Assembly: GCF_025564065.1 (NCBI RefSeq)
Contig: NZ_JAMGZK010000051.1
Span: forward strand, 186,001-250,000
Length of the DNA stretch: 64,000 bases
Source of the DNA: Silvania hatchlandensis
Lineage (GTDB): Bacteria > Pseudomonadota > Gammaproteobacteria > Enterobacterales > Enterobacteriaceae
Reading direction: 5' to 3'
Program-made: the position numbers and the translations under genes
Notes under the pieces: model-generated
Databases searched by the model: none
What the model saw: the letters and a program-made list of their open reading frames with translations, nothing else
Told to the model about the DNA's origin: nothing
In this document: positions 8,929 to 20,137 of the stretch, piece by piece
How the letters are laid out: each line of letters opens with the position of its first letter
How positions within the stretch are numbered: position 1 is the stretch's first letter

Positions 8929-9039
8929 ATGCCCTCTTGCCGCTGGCAGTAAATGTCACAAAAATGTCACATATCGCTTTTCTCTATTCATATTAATGAG
9001 ATAGTTCTTCTCCCCTGCCTTAACGCCCTGTCGCGCCCT

Positions 9040-9066
9040 TAAAGTCTGCCCTCTGCAGGTCGATAC
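9040..9066 (+). promoter_or_regulatory. FliA (sigma-28) promoter of chemoreceptor 2
   Basis: TAAA (9040-9043), exactly 15 bases, then GTCGATAC (9059-9066), 6 of 8 against GCCGATAA. It lies about 50 bases before the start codon. Confidence 0.65.
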
Positions 9067-9117
9067 CCTCGTCACGTGATCGCGATCGCTTTATTACACA
9101 GGGAATGCCCGCTACAG

Positions 9118-10701
9118 ATGAAACTCAATTCACTTACCATCGGCCAACGTCTGGGGCTGCTGGCCTCGCTGTTGCTGCTTGCTACGCTCTTTATCGGCCT
9201 GCGCGGGCTGGCGATTAACAGCAATAGCCTGACCCAGCAGGAACAGATCATGACGATGGAGCAGACCATCACCGAAAGCATTGATACCGCGCGTAATGCC
9301 CAGGTGCAGTTCAAAATCCAGGTACAGGAGTGGAAGAATACCTTGCTGCGTGGCGCCCAGGGGCAAGAGGCATTCGACAAGTACCGGGCCGCCTTTACCC
9401 GAGAGAGCCAGAACACCCAGGCACTGTTAACGCACCTGAGCGGACTGCTGCCCAAAATCGGCATGGATAACCGGGAGGTGCTGGCTACCCGTGACATCCA
9501 CGCCGGGCTGGAGCAGCAGTACCTGGCGGCACTGGCCGATTATCAGGTCGGCGATGTGACCAGCGCCCAACGGGTGGATAAGCAGGTGACCGGTATCGAT
9601 CGCGAGCCGACAAAAATGATCGACGATGTCGTGGCCCGCACGCTGCAACATGCCAAAGCATTACACCAGCAGACCATCGCCGAAAACGAAACGCGCTATC
9701 AGCAGACGAAATGGCTGCTGTTGCTGGCCATGACGCTGACGCTCGCTGCCGGGCTGCTGGTGACCTGGTGGCTGATCCGCAGCATTACCCGTCCGCTGGC
9801 GCAGGCGGTGAACATTGCCCGCACCGTGGCCGCCGGTGATTTACAGTCCCGCTTTACCATTGCCGGACGCGACGAGACCGCTGGATTGATGCGCGCGTTG
9901 CAGGAGATGAACGTTAACCTGACCCGCATCGTCTCTGGCGTGCGCAGCGGTACCGAGACCATCGCCACCGCTTCGGCACAGATCGCCAGCGGCAACCATG
10001 AGCTCTCTTCGCGTAATGAAGCCCAGGCCAGCGCCCTGGAGCAGACCGCCGCTTCTATGGAAGAACTCACTTCAGTGGTGAAAAGCAACGCTGAAAATTC
10101 GCGTAACGCCAGCGATCTTGCCCGCAATGCGCGCCAGGTTGCCCGTCAGGGAGAGAAAGCCGTGGAGCGTGCCGTGCAGACCATGAGCGAGATCCATGAT
10201 TTTTCCAGCGAAATTAACACCATTATCAGCATGATCGACAGCATTGCCTTCCAGACCAACATCCTTGCACTCAATGCCGCTGTCGAAGCGGCCCGCGCAG
10301 GCACCGAAGGGCGTGGCTTTGCGGTAGTAGCCGCAGAAGTGCGCGCCCTGGCCCAGCGCTCCGCCTCGGCCGCGAAGGAGATCAGAGTGCTTATCGACCG
10401 CTCGGTTAACCGTATTGATGAAGGCAACGGTCAGGTCAAAGAGGCCGGCGCTGCAATGGCGGATATTCTGCTCAGCATCAGCAAGGTGAGTGAGCTGATC
10501 GAAGCGATTTCGTTAGCCAGCAATGAGCAGAGCACCGGTATCGATCAGGTCAACGTCGCGGTGACCCACATGGATGCCGCAACGCAGCAGAATGCCACGC
10601 TCTCTCAGGAATCGTCTGCCGCCGCGAGGGCGATGCACCGCCAGGCAGAGCAGCTGCTGGACACGGTGCAGATCTTCAAGCTGCGCCGGGAAGAGGTTTA
10701 A
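9118..10701 (+). CDS. Methyl-accepting chemotaxis protein (helical-bundle sensor)
   Basis: Chemoreceptor of 527 residues. Membrane segments lie at about 11-31 and 196-217, flanking a periplasmic all-helical sensor rich in Gln (TQQEQIMTMEQ near 40). HAMP follows the second segment, then the signalling coiled coil with tip [20 protein letters not shown] and methylation-helix sequence ALEQTAASMEELTSVVKSN. The C-terminus (FKLRREEV) carries no CheR/CheB pentapeptide. I start it at MKLNSLT (9118), where the N-terminal membrane segment begins properly; upstream codons read as non-coding. It stands between ppa and ytfP, where E. coli has chpSB, and has its own FliA-like promoter. Ligand unknown. Confidence 0.93.
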   Translation: MKLNSLTIGQRLGLLASLLLLATLFIGLRGLAINSNSLTQQEQIMTMEQTITESIDTARNAQVQFKIQVQEWKNTLLRGAQGQEAFDKYRAAFTRESQNTQALLTHLSGLLPKIGMDNREVLATRDIHAGLEQQYLAALADYQVGDVTSAQRVDKQVTGIDREPTKMIDDVVARTLQHAKALHQQTIAENETRYQQTKWLLLLAMTLTLAAGLLVTWWLIRSITRPLAQAVNIARTVAAGDLQSRFTIAGRDETAGLMRALQEMNVNLTRIVSGVRSGTETIATASAQIASGNHELSSRNEAQASALEQTAASMEELTSVVKSNAENSRNASDLARNARQVARQGEKAVERAVQTMSEIHDFSSEINTIISMIDSIAFQTNILALNAAVEAARAGTEGRGFAVVAAEVRALAQRSASAAKEIRVLIDRSVNRIDEGNGQVKEAGAAMADILLSISKVSELIEAISLASNEQSTGIDQVNVAVTHMDAATQQNATLSQESSAAARAMHRQAEQLLDTVQIFKLRREEV

Positions 10702-10704
10702 AAA

Positions 10705-10732
10705 AACAACGCCACCCGAAGGTGGCGTTGTT
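10705..10732. terminator. Bidirectional terminator between chemoreceptor 2 and ytfP
   Basis: A 12-bp perfect stem AACAACGCCACC / GGTGGCGTTGTT with a CGAA loop separates the convergent genes. A run of A before it gives a U-tract to the minus-strand ytfP transcript; the plus side has a weaker T-rich tail. Confidence 0.9.
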
Positions 10733-10736
10733 CCTT

Positions 10737-11081
10737 TCAGTACTGGTCTCTGTCTAACCAGTTACCGCTTTCAATCCGCGTTAAACCGTCGACCGGACGC
10801 TGGTACACGTACATCCACGCAGTACCGTATGGCGTCTGGATCAACTGGCGAGCGTATTCCCCGCCCCTGGTGCGCAAGGCATCAAGTTCGGCAAGCGTGG
10901 CGTTATCAATACGATAAACCTCACCCTGTACCGTTCCGTTCCCCGGAACTGCGCCTGGATAGTGGCCCAGACTGTACAACTGGTAGTTTTCAATATTGTA
11001 ATTCCCCAGCAGCTGGGCGTTGGTCATCCAGTGGCTGTTGCCTTGCTTAGTTCGTAAACTACCGTAGACAAATATTCGCAT
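10737..11081 (-). CDS. ytfP: Gamma-glutamylcyclotransferase-fold protein YtfP
   Basis: The 114-residue protein has the GGCT/AIG2 fold signature MRIFVYGSLR at its start and the conserved acidic region LAELDALRTRGGEYAR around 63-78, whose Glu is the usual general acid. Related enzymes act on gamma-glutamyl-amines or peptides; the substrate of YtfP itself is not established. It starts two bases after the tamB stop and is therefore the third gene of tamA-tamB-ytfP, as in E. coli. It ends at a shared bidirectional terminator. Confidence 0.93.
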   Translation of the reverse strand: MRIFVYGSLRTKQGNSHWMTNAQLLGNYNIENYQLYSLGHYPGAVPGNGTVQGEVYRIDNATLAELDALRTRGGEYARQLIQTPYGTAWMYVYQRPVDGLTRIESGNWLDRDQY

Positions 11082-11083
11082 TG

Positions 11084-14000
11084 CTAGAACTCAAACTGAT
11101 AGAGCACATCGAGTGCCTGGTCTACGCCGGACACCGCTTCCAGATACAGCTTAGGCATCAGGCGATAGCGTAACGTGAGCGTCGCCAGTGAGTCAAAGAT
11201 CCCCACACCATATTTCACCTGCAGACCCGGCAGTACATAGCCGCTTACCACCACCTGAGAAGAGTCACCGACCCCCTGGGTGTCCAGCGCCAGATTGCTT
11301 ACGCCAAACGTCTCGCCGATTTTACCCACAACCTGACCACTTTGTGCAACCCCCAGGCCCACTAACATTGATGTCATCGCCGCACTGTCGCTCTGAGAGC
11401 TGTCCAGACCTTGCCCGCGCAGCAGGTAAGACAGGGCTTCCTGCTGCGACATCGCCGGGTCAGAGAAGATTTCTGCCTTCGGTTCATCCGCCGTACCGGT
11501 CACGCGCACCCCGGCAATCACCTCATCTTCGGTGGCTTCCGGGTTACGGATCGCCTCGATGTTCAGCAGCGGCTGATCCGGCGGCCCCGAGAACAGCAGC
11601 TCGCCTTTGCGCACAATCAGGTCCTGGCCGTAGGCGTGGAAGCGCCCTTCAGGAATATTGATCTGCCCGTTCAGGCCCAGCCCTTGTTTATCCTGCGCCA
11701 CTTTCAGATCGCCGGTCAGCCTTGCCTTCAGGCCAAAGGCATCCAGACGCACGTTATTGCCGACGTGGACAATCAGGTTGCTGTTGATTGGGATCGACGC
11801 ACGCTGGGTTTCAACCGGCTTCAGATCCCTGTCGAGCATCACTTCATCGCTGGAGACGCCCACCGCGCTTTCCGGCACGTCGTGCACCACGATACGCGCC
11901 CACGGTACATCCACCCGCCCGTCGAGCGTATACAGGTCTGGCGTCGCTTCAAAGACCACATCCGGCGAGACATCCAGACGCACCATCGGCGGCACGGTAA
12001 TACGCACCTTGCTGCCTTTGGCCGCCACCCGCGCACGCCAGTTATCAATCTGGCTCCAGTCCGCGTCGCCACTGAGGTTAATCTGCCCCTGCTGGGTACG
12101 CACCACGCCTGCGAGGGTCGAACTCATGCCATTGAAGTTCATCGCCAGCTGGCTGGGCTGCATATCAAATGGCATAAAGTTGCCGTCAACATCCACGCCG
12201 TTAAGCTGCATCTGGCCGAACAGCTGCGGGCTTTGCGCGTTACCGGCCAGCCGCAGGTTGGCGTTCAACATCCCGGCCACCTTCTCGCCCCGGGCGAAGA
12301 TGGCGTTCGCCATGGCCAGGTTGAAGTTGCGGATATTGACGTTGCCGCCCAGATTACGCTGGCCCTGCGGATCGGTAACCTGAATCTGACCGTCAAACTG
12401 GCCGTTGTTGGCCAGGCGGATCAGCCAACCCAGTTCGGCGCGATTGTTATGCAAGTCAGCGGTGAGGTTCAGAGTGTCGAACGCCAGCGGCAGCGGCGCA
12501 TCGTTAATCACCTGGGTCACCTTCACGTTGCGCCCGGAGAGGGTCACGTTACCCTGCGGCAGCCCCGGTTTGGTGGTGTCCCAGGCCACATCCGCTTTAC
12601 CGCTAAAGACGCCGCTGGCCTGAGTGGCATCTGGCATAAACGGCTTGAGCATCTGAAGATCGAAGCGGTTGAGATTGACTACCGCCCGCCCTTCGGCACC
12701 CGCGTCAATGGTCTGCGGCACGCACAGCTCGGCATTCGGGTTGGTCCAGCAGTGCGGCCCGATGCTGATTTTCTGCTCCGCGTTGCGGTAATCCAGCGCA
12801 ATCGCCCGGTTTAACGCCCACGGCCCCACCGGTGTGGCAAAGCGGGTGTTATCCAGAGTACCTTTCCAGCGGGTCTCTTTGCGGTCAAAACTCCCCGCCA
12901 GATGCAGCTGGCCGGAGACCGGCTCCCCCTGGATGCGCAGCTGGAGTTCGTGCTGCTTCTCGCTGCCCTTCGCCTCCAGCGTCACCTGATTGAGATTGAC
13001 GCCCGGCTGGGATATCCGGTCGACACGCAGGTTGAGATGCCCCGCAATCTGATCGGTGGATTTGACGTCGCCATCCACCCGTACGCGGGCGATGGTCAGC
13101 TCCTGCCAGCGCAGGTTATTGGCGGTGATATCCGCCAGCAGCTGCGGTGCGTCGACCGTGCCGCGCACTTTTACCAGACCTTTGGCCGTGCCACCCAGCC
13201 CCGGCAGGGCGTTGTCGAGATTCGGCGCATCGATGGTGGCATCCAGATCCAGATCTTTTACCCCCAGCTCGCCTTTGATGTCGGCAGTGTTACGCCCCAG
13301 CGCCACGTGCATGCCCGGGATGATCCACTGCAGGTAGCTGTTGCCCTTTAACGAACCCTGAACATCGACCTTGTTCTGCTTCACGTTGCCGGTGATTTTC
13401 AGCTCTGGCACCTCCATCTGCCAGCTTCCGCCGTACAGACTGCCGCGCGTTTTAATCAGGCCGTCGAGCTTCGACGGCCAGTCAGGCACCTCTTTGCCGG
13501 TGTTGATGCCGGTGAGTTTCAGCTCGCCGCGCCAGCTGATCGCCTTCTGCCAGTCGAGCAGCGCCGTCAGTTCGGTTTTGCCTTCCAGCGCCGCTACCGT
13601 CAGCTTATCGAGGTTAATCTGCTGTTCGTTGCCCTTCGCATCCAGCGTAATGCCCGCGGACGGCAGCCCCTCGCCCTTCACCGCCGTGCGGAACGACAGG
13701 GTGTAATCGGTCATTTTGCCCGTGAGCTTCAGCTTCACGTCGTCGGCCTGGTACTGCTTCTCGCCGGTAAACGGCCAGTACAGCTGCTCGCTGGTGACCT
13801 CCAGATTGAGCGGCAGGCCCGCTTCTGCCAGCCGGGTCTGGCCGCGCAGCACCATATCCACCGGGCCAGACAGGTTAACGCCAAATTCCAGCTGTTCACG
13901 CAGCGCCCCGCCGACCTTCAGCTTTACCTTCTCGCCTTTGATCGGGTCGATATTCAGGGTGCTGTTGAGCGTGATATCCACCGGCCAGTTATCGCGCAGC

Positions 14001-14860
14001 AGCGCATTGCCGGTGGCGTTGACGCTGCCCTGGTTGGTGTCGATATCCAGCGCGTCGAGCTTCATGTTGCCGTCGATACTGCTCACTTTCAGCAGCATGT
14101 TGAACACCGTCAGATCGGTATCGCCGGTCAGGCGCAGCTGTTCGCCTTTAAATTCTTCGATATTGAGATTCAGCGGCAGGTGAACGTCTGTCATCTCCGG
14201 CAGCACCGGCTTTGAGAACAGATCTTTCAGGGTTTCACCCAGCGGTTTCTCATCCGGCTGTGGGTTCTGAATTTTCGGGTCGACAATCTCTTCCTGCGCC
14301 ACCTCTGCCACCTTCGGCAGGGCGATCAACAGCCCTTTCAGATCGGTGGGGGTTAAGGTCAGGTTTTTCTCCTGCCAGCGCAGGCCGGAGGTGAAATCCA
14401 TCACCGACACGGTGGTGTCGTCGATTTTGAGATTGACGTTGTTCAGCGCCACCCGATAGAGGGCAATCGGATACGGGGTGGAGAGATCCAGCGGGCCGCT
14501 GTCCTCTTCGGCAACGGGTTCGGTTTTCGGCATCTTTGTGGAATCGATGGTCACAAAGACGTCTTTTAGCGCCAGATCGTTAATGCACAGGCTGCTGTCG
14601 CGCAGGCAGCCGAGCTTGACCGCCAGATGCAGATCCCCGGCATTAACCGCCACACCCGGCTGGGTATAGCGGACGTTTTTCAGGTGCAAATCGCGCCAGC
14701 CGCCGGTAACCTGGCCGATCTCCAGCCCGGGCACCCAGCGGTTGGCCGCGTTAAACAGCAGATGCAGCCCGCTGGTGGTCCCCACCAGGAACGCCACGGC
14801 ACCCAGCAGCAGCAGAATAAACAGCAACACGCCGAGGCTGATCTTCTTCCATAAACTCAT
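11084..14860 (-). CDS. tamB: TamB, inner-membrane component of the TAM complex
   Basis: Large envelope-spanning protein of 1258 residues (E. coli 1259) that works with TamA in outer-membrane protein insertion and phospholipid transport between membranes. It has one N-terminal membrane anchor (about 6-27), then more than 1000 periplasmic residues of beta-rich repeats forming a hydrophobic groove of the AsmA/VPS13-like type. The C-terminal TamB (DUF490) domain ends in a terminal Phe (LYQFEF), typical of proteins docking to outer-membrane barrels. Its ATG overlaps the tamA TGA as ATGA. No frameshift is visible over the whole length. Confidence 0.98.
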   Translation of the reverse strand: MSLWKKISLGVLLFILLLLGAVAFLVGTTSGLHLLFNAANRWVPGLEIGQVTGGWRDLHLKNVRYTQPGVAVNAGDLHLAVKLGCLRDSSLCINDLALKDVFVTIDSTKMPKTEPVAEEDSGPLDLSTPYPIALYRVALNNVNLKIDDTTVSVMDFTSGLRWQEKNLTLTPTDLKGLLIALPKVAEVAQEEIVDPKIQNPQPDEKPLGETLKDLFSKPVLPEMTDVHLPLNLNIEEFKGEQLRLTGDTDLTVFNMLLKVSSIDGNMKLDALDIDTNQGSVNATGNALLRDNWPVDITLNSTLNIDPIKGEKVKLKVGGALREQLEFGVNLSGPVDMVLRGQTRLAEAGLPLNLEVTSEQLYWPFTGEKQYQADDVKLKLTGKMTDYTLSFRTAVKGEGLPSAGITLDAKGNEQQINLDKLTVAALEGKTELTALLDWQKAISWRGELKLTGINTGKEVPDWPSKLDGLIKTRGSLYGGSWQMEVPELKITGNVKQNKVDVQGSLKGNSYLQWIIPGMHVALGRNTADIKGELGVKDLDLDATIDAPNLDNALPGLGGTAKGLVKVRGTVDAPQLLADITANNLRWQELTIARVRVDGDVKSTDQIAGHLNLRVDRISQPGVNLNQVTLEAKGSEKQHELQLRIQGEPVSGQLHLAGSFDRKETRWKGTLDNTRFATPVGPWALNRAIALDYRNAEQKISIGPHCWTNPNAELCVPQTIDAGAEGRAVVNLNRFDLQMLKPFMPDATQASGVFSGKADVAWDTTKPGLPQGNVTLSGRNVKVTQVINDAPLPLAFDTLNLTADLHNNRAELGWLIRLANNGQFDGQIQVTDPQGQRNLGGNVNIRNFNLAMANAIFARGEKVAGMLNANLRLAGNAQSPQLFGQMQLNGVDVDGNFMPFDMQPSQLAMNFNGMSSTLAGVVRTQQGQINLSGDADWSQIDNWRARVAAKGSKVRITVPPMVRLDVSPDVVFEATPDLYTLDGRVDVPWARIVVHDVPESAVGVSSDEVMLDRDLKPVETQRASIPINSNLIVHVGNNVRLDAFGLKARLTGDLKVAQDKQGLGLNGQINIPEGRFHAYGQDLIVRKGELLFSGPPDQPLLNIEAIRNPEATEDEVIAGVRVTGTADEPKAEIFSDPAMSQQEALSYLLRGQGLDSSQSDSAAMTSMLVGLGVAQSGQVVGKIGETFGVSNLALDTQGVGDSSQVVVSGYVLPGLQVKYGVGIFDSLATLTLRYRLMPKLYLEAVSGVDQALDVLYQFEF

Positions 14861-16590
14861 AACTCTGGCCCCAGACCGATGTAAAACTGCAGATCGTGTG
14901 TATCTTTATCACCTACCGGCACCGCGAAATCGAGCTTGATCGGCCCGACCGGTGATTCCCAGCGCACGCCGACGCCAGCGCCGGTTTTGAAATCGCTGCG
15001 GCGGATATCGCTCACCGCTTCACCGCTGTCGATAAAGGTCGCGCCCCACCATTTGCCGGTGACATTGTACTGGTACTCCAGCGAGCCGGTGGCCAGCTTC
15101 GAGGCCCCGATCAGCTTGCCTTCGCTGTCTTCCGGCGCGATGGATTTGTATTTATAGCCACGAATACTGCGATCGCCCCCGGCGAAGAAGCGCAGATCCG
15201 GCGGCACTTTGGCGAAATCGCCGGTTTCAATCCAGCCCAGATTGCCGCGCATCACAAAGCGGTGGCGGTCGTAAAGGGTGCGGATCCAGACGTTCTGCGC
15301 CTGAACCACCGAGAAATCCACATCGGAGCCCCAGGCGGTATTCGAATAATCGATTGAATAGCGCTGAGAATCACCCCAGGTTGGCATCAGCCCGCCGCGT
15401 GAGCGGGTCCGGCTGATCATCACTCCCGGATAGAGCAGCATCGTGGTGTTGGTGACGTTAGCCTGGGTAAAGTGGTCGAGGCTCCAGCGCAGGTTAATCG
15501 CCCGCTGCCAGCCGCTGGAGAGGTCCCAGTAGCGTGACAAGGCAAGGGTGGTGGAGTCCGATTCAGTATCGTTAAGGTCAGTGCGCTTAAAGCCGCCCTG
15601 CACCAGGTAATATTGCTCAAGCGGGTTTTTCAGCAGCGGCATTTTGTAGCTGAAATCCAGCTGCTGCTCGGGCGCGGAGACGCTGAGGTTGGTGGTCAGG
15701 CTGTGGCCGTAGGAGTTCATCCACGGCTTTTTCCAGGTTGCCTTCACGCGCGGGCCGACGTCGGTTGAGTAACCGACCCCGGTCTCGATGGTGTTTTCGG
15801 TGCGGGGCGAGACCACGCCGTGCAGCGGCAGCACTTTGGTCTTCCGCGCTTTATCAAATTCCGGCGCCACTACCACCGAGTTAAACCAGCCGGTCGCGGA
15901 CAGGCGGCGGTTCAGCTCAGCCAGATCCTTCGACTGATAATAGTCGCCCTCTTTAAAGGGGATCAGATTCTGCAGGTATTCATCGCGAATTTGCGAGCCT
16001 TCAAAGGTGACGTCGCCAAAGCGGTAGCGCTCGCCGCTGTCGTAGTCGATATCCCAGAACGCCTGGCGTCTTTCGAGGGAGACCCCGAGCTGGCTTTTAT
16101 TAAACTGGCTGTCGAAATAGCCTTTGCGCAGCGCCACGCGGGTCAGATCTTTTTTGAAGCCGTCGTAGTCGCTGTGATTCAGTACGGTGCCGTTCTTCGG
16201 GCGGTCATGCAGCAGATCGAGGTAGTCACGATCGGTACGCGCCCCACCGCGCAGCACCACATCGGTGCCGCCAATCAGTACCGGCTCGCCCGGCTTGACG
16301 CGGGCAATCAACACCTGCCGCCCTTTGGCCGGCGGTGGACGTAATTCGAAGTCGATGGTCGGGTCGTAGTAGCCGAGCGCCTTTAAACCGCCGCGAATCG
16401 CATCATCTACGCGCGCGCGAAAGCGCCGGTCCGGCGTAACTTCATCGCTCTGGATCGTGGACAGCTGCGCGCGTACGTTTTTTTCCAGCGCCCCGGATAA
16501 CCCCTCAACCTGCAAACGAACATTCGCCGCGCTGGCGACTCCGCTTGTCAGCAATAAACTGACCAAACATAACTGGCGGATTTTTGGCAC
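14857..16590 (-). CDS. tamA: TamA, outer-membrane Omp85-family protein
   Basis: Outer-membrane subunit of the translocation and assembly module. The 577 residues begin with a signal peptide ending in ASA before [10 protein letters not shown]. Three POTRA domains follow (about 22-265), then a 16-strand barrel with the Omp85 motif region [13 protein letters not shown] near 455-467. It starts at a GTG (16590) preceded by AGGAGAAAAC, and the length equals the E. coli protein. It is the first gene of tamA-tamB-ytfP and is divergent from msrA. Confidence 0.98.
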   Translation of the reverse strand: MPKIRQLCLVSLLLTSGVASAANVRLQVEGLSGALEKNVRAQLSTIQSDEVTPDRRFRARVDDAIRGGLKALGYYDPTIDFELRPPPAKGRQVLIARVKPGEPVLIGGTDVVLRGGARTDRDYLDLLHDRPKNGTVLNHSDYDGFKKDLTRVALRKGYFDSQFNKSQLGVSLERRQAFWDIDYDSGERYRFGDVTFEGSQIRDEYLQNLIPFKEGDYYQSKDLAELNRRLSATGWFNSVVVAPEFDKARKTKVLPLHGVVSPRTENTIETGVGYSTDVGPRVKATWKKPWMNSYGHSLTTNLSVSAPEQQLDFSYKMPLLKNPLEQYYLVQGGFKRTDLNDTESDSTTLALSRYWDLSSGWQRAINLRWSLDHFTQANVTNTTMLLYPGVMISRTRSRGGLMPTWGDSQRYSIDYSNTAWGSDVDFSVVQAQNVWIRTLYDRHRFVMRGNLGWIETGDFAKVPPDLRFFAGGDRSIRGYKYKSIAPEDSEGKLIGASKLATGSLEYQYNVTGKWWGATFIDSGEAVSDIRRSDFKTGAGVGVRWESPVGPIKLDFAVPVGDKDTHDLQFYIGLGPEL

Positions 16591-16814
16591 GTTTTCTCCT
16601 GAATATCCTTGTTTCCACCCCTGGAAGCATTTGAAGTGCCGCTCCGCGGCGTATCACGGCATAATGCCCAAAACCCAATTCACGGGTTGAAAATTGGTTA
16701 AACAACCTAATATTTCTTATGTTTAAATCTAGACTCATTCACCGCGTTTATTGTGTTCAATTAAACGCTTCGTGACAACCTTAACCCAAACATCACCACC
16801 CCGGAGGCCTCACC

Positions 16815-17456
16815 GTGAGTTTATTCGATAAAAAACACCTTGTTGCTCAGGCGGATGCATTACCGGGACGAAATACCCCTATGCCAGTCGCCACTCTGCA
16901 CGCCGTCAATAATCACTCCATGACCAACGTGCCGGACGGCATGGAAATCGCCCTGTTCGCGATGGGCTGCTTCTGGGGCGTGGAGCGTCTCTACTGGCAG
17001 CTGCCGGGCGTTTACAGCACGGCTGCAGGCTACACCGGCGGCTATACGCCCAATCCGACCTACCGCGAAGTGTGCTCTGGCCAGACCGGTCATGCCGAGG
17101 CGGTACGCGTAGTGTATGACCCGAACCTTATCAGCTACGAGCAGCTGCTGCAGGTATTCTGGGAAAATCACGACCCGGCGCAGGGTATGCGTCAGGGCAA
17201 TGACCACGGCACCCAGTACCGCTCAGCGATCTACCCCCTGACGCCTGAGCAGGAGAGTGCCGCCCGCGCAAGCCTGGCGCGCTTCCAGCAGGCGATGCAC
17301 GCCTCCCATGACGATCGCCAGGTGACGACCGAAATCGCCACCGCGCTGCCGTTCTACTATGCCGAGGACGATCACCAGCAGTATCTGCACAAAAATCCGT
17401 ACGGCTACTGCGGCATCGGCGGCATTGGCGTTTGCCTGCCACCTCAGCTGGCATAA
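16815..17456 (+). CDS. msrA: Peptide methionine sulfoxide reductase A
   Basis: Reduces the S-form of methionine sulfoxide, free or in proteins, using thioredoxin. The 213 residues contain the active-site motif GCFWG with Cys52 and the two resolving cysteines Cys199 and Cys207 in the C-terminal [11 protein letters not shown]. The substrate pocket sequences GYTGG and GQTGHAE are intact. It starts with GTG behind CGGAGG, as in E. coli. It is divergent from tamA across 224 bases and is a single-gene unit. Confidence 0.98.
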   Translation: MSLFDKKHLVAQADALPGRNTPMPVATLHAVNNHSMTNVPDGMEIALFAMGCFWGVERLYWQLPGVYSTAAGYTGGYTPNPTYREVCSGQTGHAEAVRVVYDPNLISYEQLLQVFWENHDPAQGMRQGNDHGTQYRSAIYPLTPEQESAARASLARFQQAMHASHDDRQVTTEIATALPFYYAEDDHQQYLHKNPYGYCGIGGIGVCLPPQLA

Positions 17457-17653
17457 GCGAGAAACACCCAGACCCGACCCCGCCCTTCCCGGCCGGATCG
17501 GGTCAAAAAGCGATCTCTGGCGGCTTTACAGTTCGTTACGCTATACTACCCGCTGAAATAACCGGCTCAACGCTACGAGCGGGTGTTCAATGTGTCTTCA
17601 CACAAATGTAATTAACTTCCCTTCCGAGGATCTGGCGAGAAGCCGGATAAACT

Positions 17654-18991
17654 ATGTTAAACAGTATTTTAGTAATACTTTGTCTGATTGCGGTGAGTGC
17701 ATTTTTCTCAATTTCAGAAATTTCACTGGCTGCGTCGCGTAAAATCAAACTTAAGCTGCTCGCCGATGATGGCGATATCAATGCACAACGCGTCCTGAAA
17801 ATGCAGGAAAACCCCGGTATGTTCTTTACCGTAGTGCAAATTGGCCTTAACGCGGTCGCCATTCTCGGCGGTATCGTCGGTGATGCGGCGTTCTCTCCGG
17901 TGTTTTACAGCCTGTTCGCTAGCTACTTCTCACCTGAACTCTCCGAACAGCTGAGCTTTATTCTCTCGTTTACGCTGGTGACCAGCCTGTTCATCCTGTT
18001 TGCAGATTTGACCCCGAAACGCATCGGTATGATTGCGCCCGAAGCCGTGGCTTTGCGTATCATCAACCCGATGCGCTTCTGCCTGTTCGTGTTCCGCCCG
18101 CTGGTGTGGTTCTTCAATGGCCTGGCGAATATGATTTTCCGCCTGTTTAAGCTGCCGATGGTGCGTAAAGACGACATCACCTCTGATGATGTCTATGCCG
18201 TGTTTGAAGCCGGTGCGCTGGCAGGCGTGCTGCGTAAGCAGGAGCATGAGCTGATCGAGAACGTGTTTGAACTGGAATCCCGTACCGTGCCGTCGTCGAT
18301 GACCTCGCGCGAAAACGTCATCTGGTTCGATCTCAACGAAGACGAGCAGAGCCTGAAGAACAAGGTCGCCCAGCATCCGCACTCCAAGTTCCTGGTGTGT
18401 AAAGATGATATCGACCACATCATCGGCTACGTGGACTCCAAAGACCTGCTGAACCGCGTGCTGGCCAATCAGAGCCTGGCCCTGAGCAGCGGCGTGCAGA
18501 TCCGCAATACGCTGATTGTGCCGGACACCTTGACCCTCTCCGAAGCGCTGGAAAGTTTTAAAACCGCAGGGGAAGATTTTGCGGTGATCATGAACGAATA
18601 CGCGCTGGTGGTGGGCATCATCACCCTGAATGATGTGATGACGACTCTGATGGGCGACCTGGTCGGCCAGGGTCTGGAAGAACAGATAGTGGCCCGCGAC
18701 GAGAACTCATGGCTGATCGACGGCGGTACGCCAATCGACGACGTGATGCGCGTGCTGGACATCGACGAGTTCCCGCAGTCCGGTAACTACGAGACCATCG
18801 GCGGCTTTATGATGTTTATGCTGCGTAAGATCCCGAAACGCACCGATTCGGTGAAGTTTTCCGGCTACAAGTTTGAAGTGGTGGATATTGATAACTACCG
18901 CATCGACCAGCTGCTGGTGACGCGCATCGACAGCAAGCCGACGGTGCTGGTGCCGAGACTGCCGGACGCGCAAGAGAACGCATCGGCTTAA
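17654..18991 (+). CDS. ytfL: CNNM/CBS-domain inner-membrane protein YtfL (PaeA)
   Basis: Inner-membrane protein of 445 residues with a CNNM (DUF21) transmembrane domain (about 1-200, motif SISEISLAASR near the N-terminus), a pair of CBS domains (about 205-330) and a C-terminal CorC_HlyC domain (about 345-430). The Salmonella and E. coli orthologue, renamed PaeA, was reported to export cadaverine and putrescine and to help cells survive polyamine stress in stationary phase. Sequence conservation with E. coli is high throughout. It ends in a bidirectional terminator shared with ytfK. Confidence 0.96.
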   Translation: MLNSILVILCLIAVSAFFSISEISLAASRKIKLKLLADDGDINAQRVLKMQENPGMFFTVVQIGLNAVAILGGIVGDAAFSPVFYSLFASYFSPELSEQLSFILSFTLVTSLFILFADLTPKRIGMIAPEAVALRIINPMRFCLFVFRPLVWFFNGLANMIFRLFKLPMVRKDDITSDDVYAVFEAGALAGVLRKQEHELIENVFELESRTVPSSMTSRENVIWFDLNEDEQSLKNKVAQHPHSKFLVCKDDIDHIIGYVDSKDLLNRVLANQSLALSSGVQIRNTLIVPDTLTLSEALESFKTAGEDFAVIMNEYALVVGIITLNDVMTTLMGDLVGQGLEEQIVARDENSWLIDGGTPIDDVMRVLDIDEFPQSGNYETIGGFMMFMLRKIPKRTDSVKFSGYKFEVVDIDNYRIDQLLVTRIDSKPTVLVPRLPDAQENASA

Positions 18992-19003
18992 GCCACAAAC
19001 ATT

Positions 19004-19028
19004 AACGGCTCCCATCGGGAGCCGTTTT
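19004..19028. terminator. Bidirectional terminator between ytfL and ytfK
   Basis: A 10-bp stem AACGGCTCCC / GGGAGCCGTT with a three-base loop, followed by T on the plus strand, between two convergent genes. Confidence 0.88.
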
Positions 19029-19049
19029 ACTTACTGCATAGCACGTTGA

Positions 19050-19256
19050 TTAAGCCATCTCAGTTTGCAGACGCATTACCTGACGATTGACTTCGGACAT
19101 CACAGAAAAGTGCTGCTTATCCTTCACCTTCGGCAGAAGGATCTTGCCCTTATCAAACTCAAAAGCGCCAACATCCTTGATATACAACCGTCCACGGAAC
19201 AGGATTTTTACGTACTTCGCCACCTGAAGCGGGTTGTATCGTTGGAAAATTTTCAT
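19050..19256 (-). CDS. ytfK: YtfK, small DUF1107 protein of the stringent response
   Basis: Cytoplasmic 68-residue protein, the same length as E. coli YtfK. That protein was reported to bind SpoT and tilt it towards (p)ppGpp synthesis during phosphate or fatty-acid starvation. The sequence begins [17 protein letters not shown] and is rich in Lys/Arg, without membrane segments. The start follows AGGAGA at good spacing. It is a single-gene unit convergent with ytfL. Confidence 0.95.
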   Translation of the reverse strand: MKIFQRYNPLQVAKYVKILFRGRLYIKDVGAFEFDKGKILLPKVKDKQHFSVMSEVNRQVMRLQTEMA

Positions 19257-19579
19257 TCTTTTGTCTCCTGCGAATCATACGCTCTTGCAGCGCCACAATT
19301 GGGCCGACTTTCTGGAGCGCAAATTTTGTTGCCCAATGACTATAGACCAGTAACCCGGTGATACCCAGTGTGCATAAGTTTATTTACCTTTTGATGACAA
19401 TTAATCAGAATTTTCTTTGTAATGGTTATCTGCAGGCAGTATAAGCCATCGTTTTTGTACCGTTATGTGCGTTCCTCCGCATTCTGGCACCGGGATTGCG
19501 GGTAAAGAACATTGATCGCACTTATGATTAAAGTGCATGACCAAGTGGTCGGATCACCTGCACATTATAAGGAAACACC
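19257..19579. other. Divergent promoter region ytfK / ytfJ
   Basis: About 320 bases without a gene. It holds the 5' regions of ytfK (minus) and ytfJ (plus). A short palindrome GACCAAGTGGTC lies at about 19540-19551, just before the ytfJ ribosome-binding site (AAGGAAAC). I see no other structured element. Confidence 0.6.
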
Positions 19580-20137
19580 ATGACTTTACGTAACATTCTG
19601 GCAACAGCTTGCCTGATGCTGCCACTGATGGCCTCCGCACATAGTTTTGAGAAGGGACAACGTGTGCCGCCGGTGGGCATCGCCGACCGGGGAGAATTGA
19701 TCCTCGACAATAATGAGTTTAGCTACAAAACCTGGAATAGTGCGCAGCTCGCAGGCAAAGTGCGAGTGATTCTACATATTGCCGGTCGCTCGTCGGCAAA
19801 AGAGAAAAATGCAACCCTGATAGAAGCGATCAAGGCAGCAAAATTGCCGCATGACCGCTACCAGACCACCACCATTGTGAATACCGATGATGCGATTCCA
19901 GGCTCCGGCATGTTTGTGCGCAACAGCCTGGAGAGCAATAAAAAGCTCTATCCATGGTCGCAGATTATTGTCGATAGCAACGGGACGGCACGGGGTGCGT
20001 GGCAGCTGGAAGAAGAGAGTTCCGCCGTTGCGGTGCTGGATAAAGAGGGCCGCGTGCAGTGGGCGAAAGACGGTGCGCTGACGAAAGAAGAGGTGCAGCA
20101 GGTAACGGCCCTGCTGCACAAGCTGCTCGGTCAGTAA
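19580..20137 (+). CDS. ytfJ: Periplasmic thioredoxin-like protein YtfJ
   Basis: The 185 residues start with a signal peptide ([20 protein letters not shown], cleaved before HSFEKG), so the protein is exported. The rest matches the YtfJ/HI0045 family, which has a thioredoxin-like fold but here no CXXC pair, so a redox role is unlikely from sequence. Its function is not established. The last 7 bases overlap the end of the convergent cysQ, as in E. coli. Confidence 0.92.
   Translation: MTLRNILATACLMLPLMASAHSFEKGQRVPPVGIADRGELILDNNEFSYKTWNSAQLAGKVRVILHIAGRSSAKEKNATLIEAIKAAKLPHDRYQTTTIVNTDDAIPGSGMFVRNSLESNKKLYPWSQIIVDSNGTARGAWQLEEESSAVAVLDKEGRVQWAKDGALTKEEVQQVTALLHKLLGQ

Noticed and set aside
11411..12814. 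467-codon open frame antisense to tamB
   Set aside because: A shadow of tamB with no domain features; several other long frames overlap it in the same region.
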